The notes under the pieces: generated by a model
Databases searched by the model: none
Seen by the model: the letters and a program-made list of their open reading frames with translations, nothing else
Told to the model about the DNA's origin: nothing
Assembly (NCBI RefSeq): GCF_025399195.1
Contig: NW_026252101.1
Coordinates: 343,068 to 407,067, forward strand
Origin: Umbelopsis ramanniana AG
Taxonomy: Eukaryota > Mucoromycota > Umbelopsidomycetes > Umbelopsidales > Umbelopsidaceae
Length of the DNA: 64,000 nucleotides
Reading direction: 5' to 3'
Translations under genes and position numbers: made by a program
In this document: positions 61,266 to 64,000 of the stretch, in pieces
Layout of the letters: every line of letters begins with the position of its first letter
Numbering within the stretch: the first letter of the stretch is position 1

Positions 61266-63135
61266 ATGTCCTACACTCAATACCCGCACTATGCCAGCCC
61301 TTCCAATTCCATCGCTCAACCTCATTCAGAATGGGGTGTAGATAGACTGGCTGACCGTATACCAGAGCGTACTTTGGTCTCCGAATACCCAGACCGCTCA
61401 TCTCACTATCAGAATCACCCATTCCAAAGACAATGGTCCAACAACACACCACGACAGCCAGCCACCACCCAAGAATACTTTGGCTACAATCCTACTCAAA
61501 ATCATACCCCACAACATTCGACTGATTACCAAGCCTCCTCAACCAGCTCGAGAGTCTATGAGCCACGGCCTTCACCCACCGAACTGGGAGAGTCTCAATC
61601 CCGGATACTGGAAGCGCATACCCCCGAGAGACACTCCTTTTCACGCCCACTTCCACTGATATTGAATTCACATAATGATAACAGAAATAATCTATCTGAA
61701 CTCTCTACGCAGGCGTCATTGGAGGAATCTATCATGTTGCAGCTTCAAAATGCCACTGTCACCAGCTCTACTGAAAGAAGACCCAGCAACATAGACATCG
61801 AAACGGTCAGTCCGCTCAGAAGAATGGAATCACCACCTATACCCCAACCTCGTATGAGCGAATATTACACAAACTCGCCAGGAACCTCTTCGCCATCCTC
61901 AAATACATTCGCTCAGGCACGGCCTTCGTCCGGTCAAGGAGAAGAGGCTCCCTCTCCGACGCCTTCTACTGGCACATTTAGCAATGCATCTCCAGGACTT
62001 GGAACAACCGTCTTAACCCCTCAGCAAACTCCGGATAGTGGAAGACAAAATCCATCCCATTTTATTATGATACCCATCGGCAGAGTGAGTAGATGGTAAC
62101 GGAGAGTGATTCACAAAGGACTCTTAATGAACTTGCTTTCAATTAGACTGGTCATGGCAAATCGTCCTTGCTGAATAGTATTATCGGATATAATGAATTT
62201 AGGGCTTCCAATAGTGTTCAGGTATGTTGCTTATCTCTCGTTGACTATTTTTACCGTACACACAATTCTTTGTGTTGGCATGTTTTCCATAGCGTTCTAA
62301 TTCAATCTTTATTTGTTTCAAAACTAGCCTGTTACCGACGCTGTCACTGAACGAACTGCCATCTGGAAGGTTGATAAGAAGAGGAACCTTGTCACTGTAG
62401 CGGACACACCGGGATTTGCTGATCCTAATCGACAGGATCCACGTTGGAAAGTGCTGATCAAAGAGTACATCGTCAGTATAGGAAAACGATTTGGCATCGA
62501 TGCTTTTATGCTGACCTTTCAACTGGGAGCTAGTGCGTAAGTACAGGTATATATGCAAGCAGCAACCAAATGACGTATTAACTTTTTTGAATGACAGGGA
62601 TGTCTTCTTCAAGATTGTGGAAGAATTTGTTGGCATGATGGATGATATGCAACCGAAAACTTGGTGGGATAATGTTGTATTTGTATTTACAAGATTCGAC
62701 CATTCCATAGCCCACCTCCAACAAACGACGGCACAAAAGATGCTTATTGTCGGAACGTTGATCCCGAAAGTCAAGCAAACATACAACCTTGAACGAACTC
62801 CTCCCGTTATTTTCTTGGGCACGCAACAACCTGTCTGCGGTTACGCGCGTGGTGCGGAATGCGATTGTGTAGAGGCTACTAGACATTTACTAGACGGTCA
62901 GAGGCGCCTGCTTCGTGCCGTCACATCTCGCTCGGTTTTTGGTCGTTGGTCTTATGAAGCTCCTGAAAGCGATGAAGAGGATGAGGATGACGAAACTCAA
63001 GAAAGTTCATCGCAAGACTCTGGCTTGCAAAGAAGTCGAGTCGGATCCGTGGCAAGGAAGCTTGAGAGAAAACAAACAAACCGACAGCACACTAATAGCG
63101 TCATAAGAAATCTTCGAAATACCCCTCCAGCATAG
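61266..63135 (+). CDS. AIG1/GIMAP-like P-loop GTPase with long disordered N terminus
   Basis: Four exons (61266-62084, 62147-62221, 62328-62536, 62598-63135) encode 546 residues. Residues 1-260 are disordered (Pro, Ser, Thr, Gln, Asn). The G domain begins at the exon 1-2 junction: IGRTGHGKSSLLNSIIG (G1), RTAIWKV (G2 region), VTVADTPGFADP (G3), VVFVFTRFDH (G4, TRFD for TKxD). The layout resembles AIG1/GIMAP and Toc-type GTPases, which in fungi are little studied. A highly acidic stretch (SDEEDEDDETQESS) and a basic tail (ARKLERKQTNRQ) close the protein. No transmembrane segment follows the G domain, unlike many GIMAPs. Cellular role unknown. Confidence 0.78.
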
Positions 63136-64000
63136 TACTACATCTTGATGATCAGTCATGATTCCGCTCTCTGTAACCCCCAAATAACCGCCTTGTTGTA
63201 TTAACTCTAGTGAAACGAATATACAGTATATAAAAAAATAAATGTTTATTGACTCGCATTGAACTAAGTTACATATAGCCGCACAAGAGAGCTGGCTCAT
63301 GGGTTTATATAACAGACAATGAATGGAAACAAGGTCTCGAAAGTTGAACATCAGACGTACGGTGCATCAATTCCTTTCCCCACCCCCTCGATATAAAGTG
63401 ACACCAGGCGCCAGCTTAATTTGAAATGCTAAAGTAAAGTTTATGTCGCTAAGCTATGGATAAGACTGCATTTCTTGCCCTCTCTCTTTTCTCCCTTTCT
63501 TTCTCTCCCTGCTCTTTTCATCTCAGTTGCTACGACTTTAACATGTAGACTTTTCCTTGCGCCTAGAAACGACGATTGCCATATATGGTAATCCTTTACG
63601 AGTCACGGTTTTTGTGCTTGAGTGACGTCGCTTTATCCTCATGGGTCGGAATGACCATGCTGATTCACATGTTCGTGACATTTGCCCTTTGGGTCCTTTG
63701 CTAGAATGTCCCGACCTCTCCATTAGCGCGATTGCCTTCGCAAAGAGGTCCATCTACTTTCCTTTTTGGGAACACGATTTTCTCTCTGATCCGACACGTG
63801 ATGAACATTTTTTGTTCGTGATGACCCATGTTAAAGTCCATGTTGGCGACATGAGCCTTTGGAATCCACTGAGCTGACCTCTTCGACCCTTTGCCAAGCC
63901 TTCATTCATGCGATTGCCTTCGCAAAGAGGTTCATCCGCTTGCCATTTCCGGACAGGATTTTTCTTCTGATCCGCCACGTGATAAATATTTTTCGTTCGT
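63136..64000. other. Right-edge region: pyrimidine tract and tandem repeat, no confident gene
   Basis: After the GTPase gene comes AT-rich DNA, then a long pyrimidine tract at 63470-63525 of the kind found in fungal leaders. Beyond it, open frames on both strands run through a tandem repeat (next entry). ATG 63641 opens 78 codons on the plus strand; I cannot tell whether this is coding. Confidence 0.45.
63645..64000. repeat. Diverged tandem repeat, unit about 180 bp, cut by window edge
   Basis: The 21-mer gcgattgccttcgcaaagagg (given here as gcgattgccttcgcaaag plus agg) occurs at 63728 and again at 63910. The block beginning gatccg-cacgtgat occurs at 63788 and 63969, ending in ttcgttcgt-like sequence each time. 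Flanking blocks (gacatttgccctttgggtcc and gacatgagcctttggaatcc) also match. The spacing of 181-182 bp shows at least two head-to-tail copies with some small indels. Confidence 0.8.

Overview
The window looks like nuclear DNA of a filamentous fungus, most likely an early-diverging (Mucoromycota-type) one. Genes are dense, read from both strands, and are split by many short introns (mostly 57-80 nt, GT...AG). Codon use is mixed and intergenic DNA is AT-rich. The gene set is typically fungal: Zn2Cys6 factor, Alb1, septin, Ede1, Stt4, an Ecm14-like protein and a GT61 transferase. A WRKY-like factor also fits an early-diverging lineage. For most multi-exon models I summed the exon lengths and checked that the phases close on one open frame; they do. 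I saw no rRNA, convincing tRNA, CRISPR, virus-like element or intact transposon.

Layout. 1-5 kb: a partial membrane protein (runs off the left edge) diverging from an Ecm14-like inactive carboxypeptidase, then the 60S biogenesis factor Alb1 converging on a methyltransferase. 5-10 kb: one 4.8-kb gene joining about 20 ankyrin repeats to a C-terminal HET (heterokaryon-incompatibility) domain. 11-17 kb: alanine-glyoxylate aminotransferase and a ULS1-like SNF2/RING translocase. 18-24 kb: GT61 glycosyltransferase, ribosomal protein uS11 and a two-RRM RBMS-like protein. 24-28.5 kb: a tiny six-exon shugoshin hidden in AT-rich DNA, a mitochondrial PPR-like protein and an unknown acidic protein. 29-34 kb: a Zn2Cys6 factor whose zinc cluster is built from very small exons, and a WRKY/GCM1-like factor. 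35-45 kb: proline dehydrogenase, ribosomal protein eL13, a GPI-anchored PLC-like protein and a 12-exon gamma-glutamyltransferase-like gene. 45-61 kb: a Cdc3-like septin, an unknown coiled-coil protein, the endocytic scaffold Ede1 and phosphatidylinositol 4-kinase Stt4. 61-64 kb: an AIG1-like GTPase and a roughly 180-bp tandem repeat reaching the right edge.

Most genes are housekeeping and independent. Septin, Ede1 and Stt4 all act at the plasma membrane or cell cortex, and Alb1, uS11 and eL13 all serve the ribosome, but nothing shows that they are co-regulated. The entries most worth follow-up are the ANK-HET fusion, the 105-residue shugoshin, the WRKY-like factor, the Ecm14-like pseudo-peptidase, the intronic hairpin in uS11 and the 7-nt exon of the Zn2Cys6 gene.
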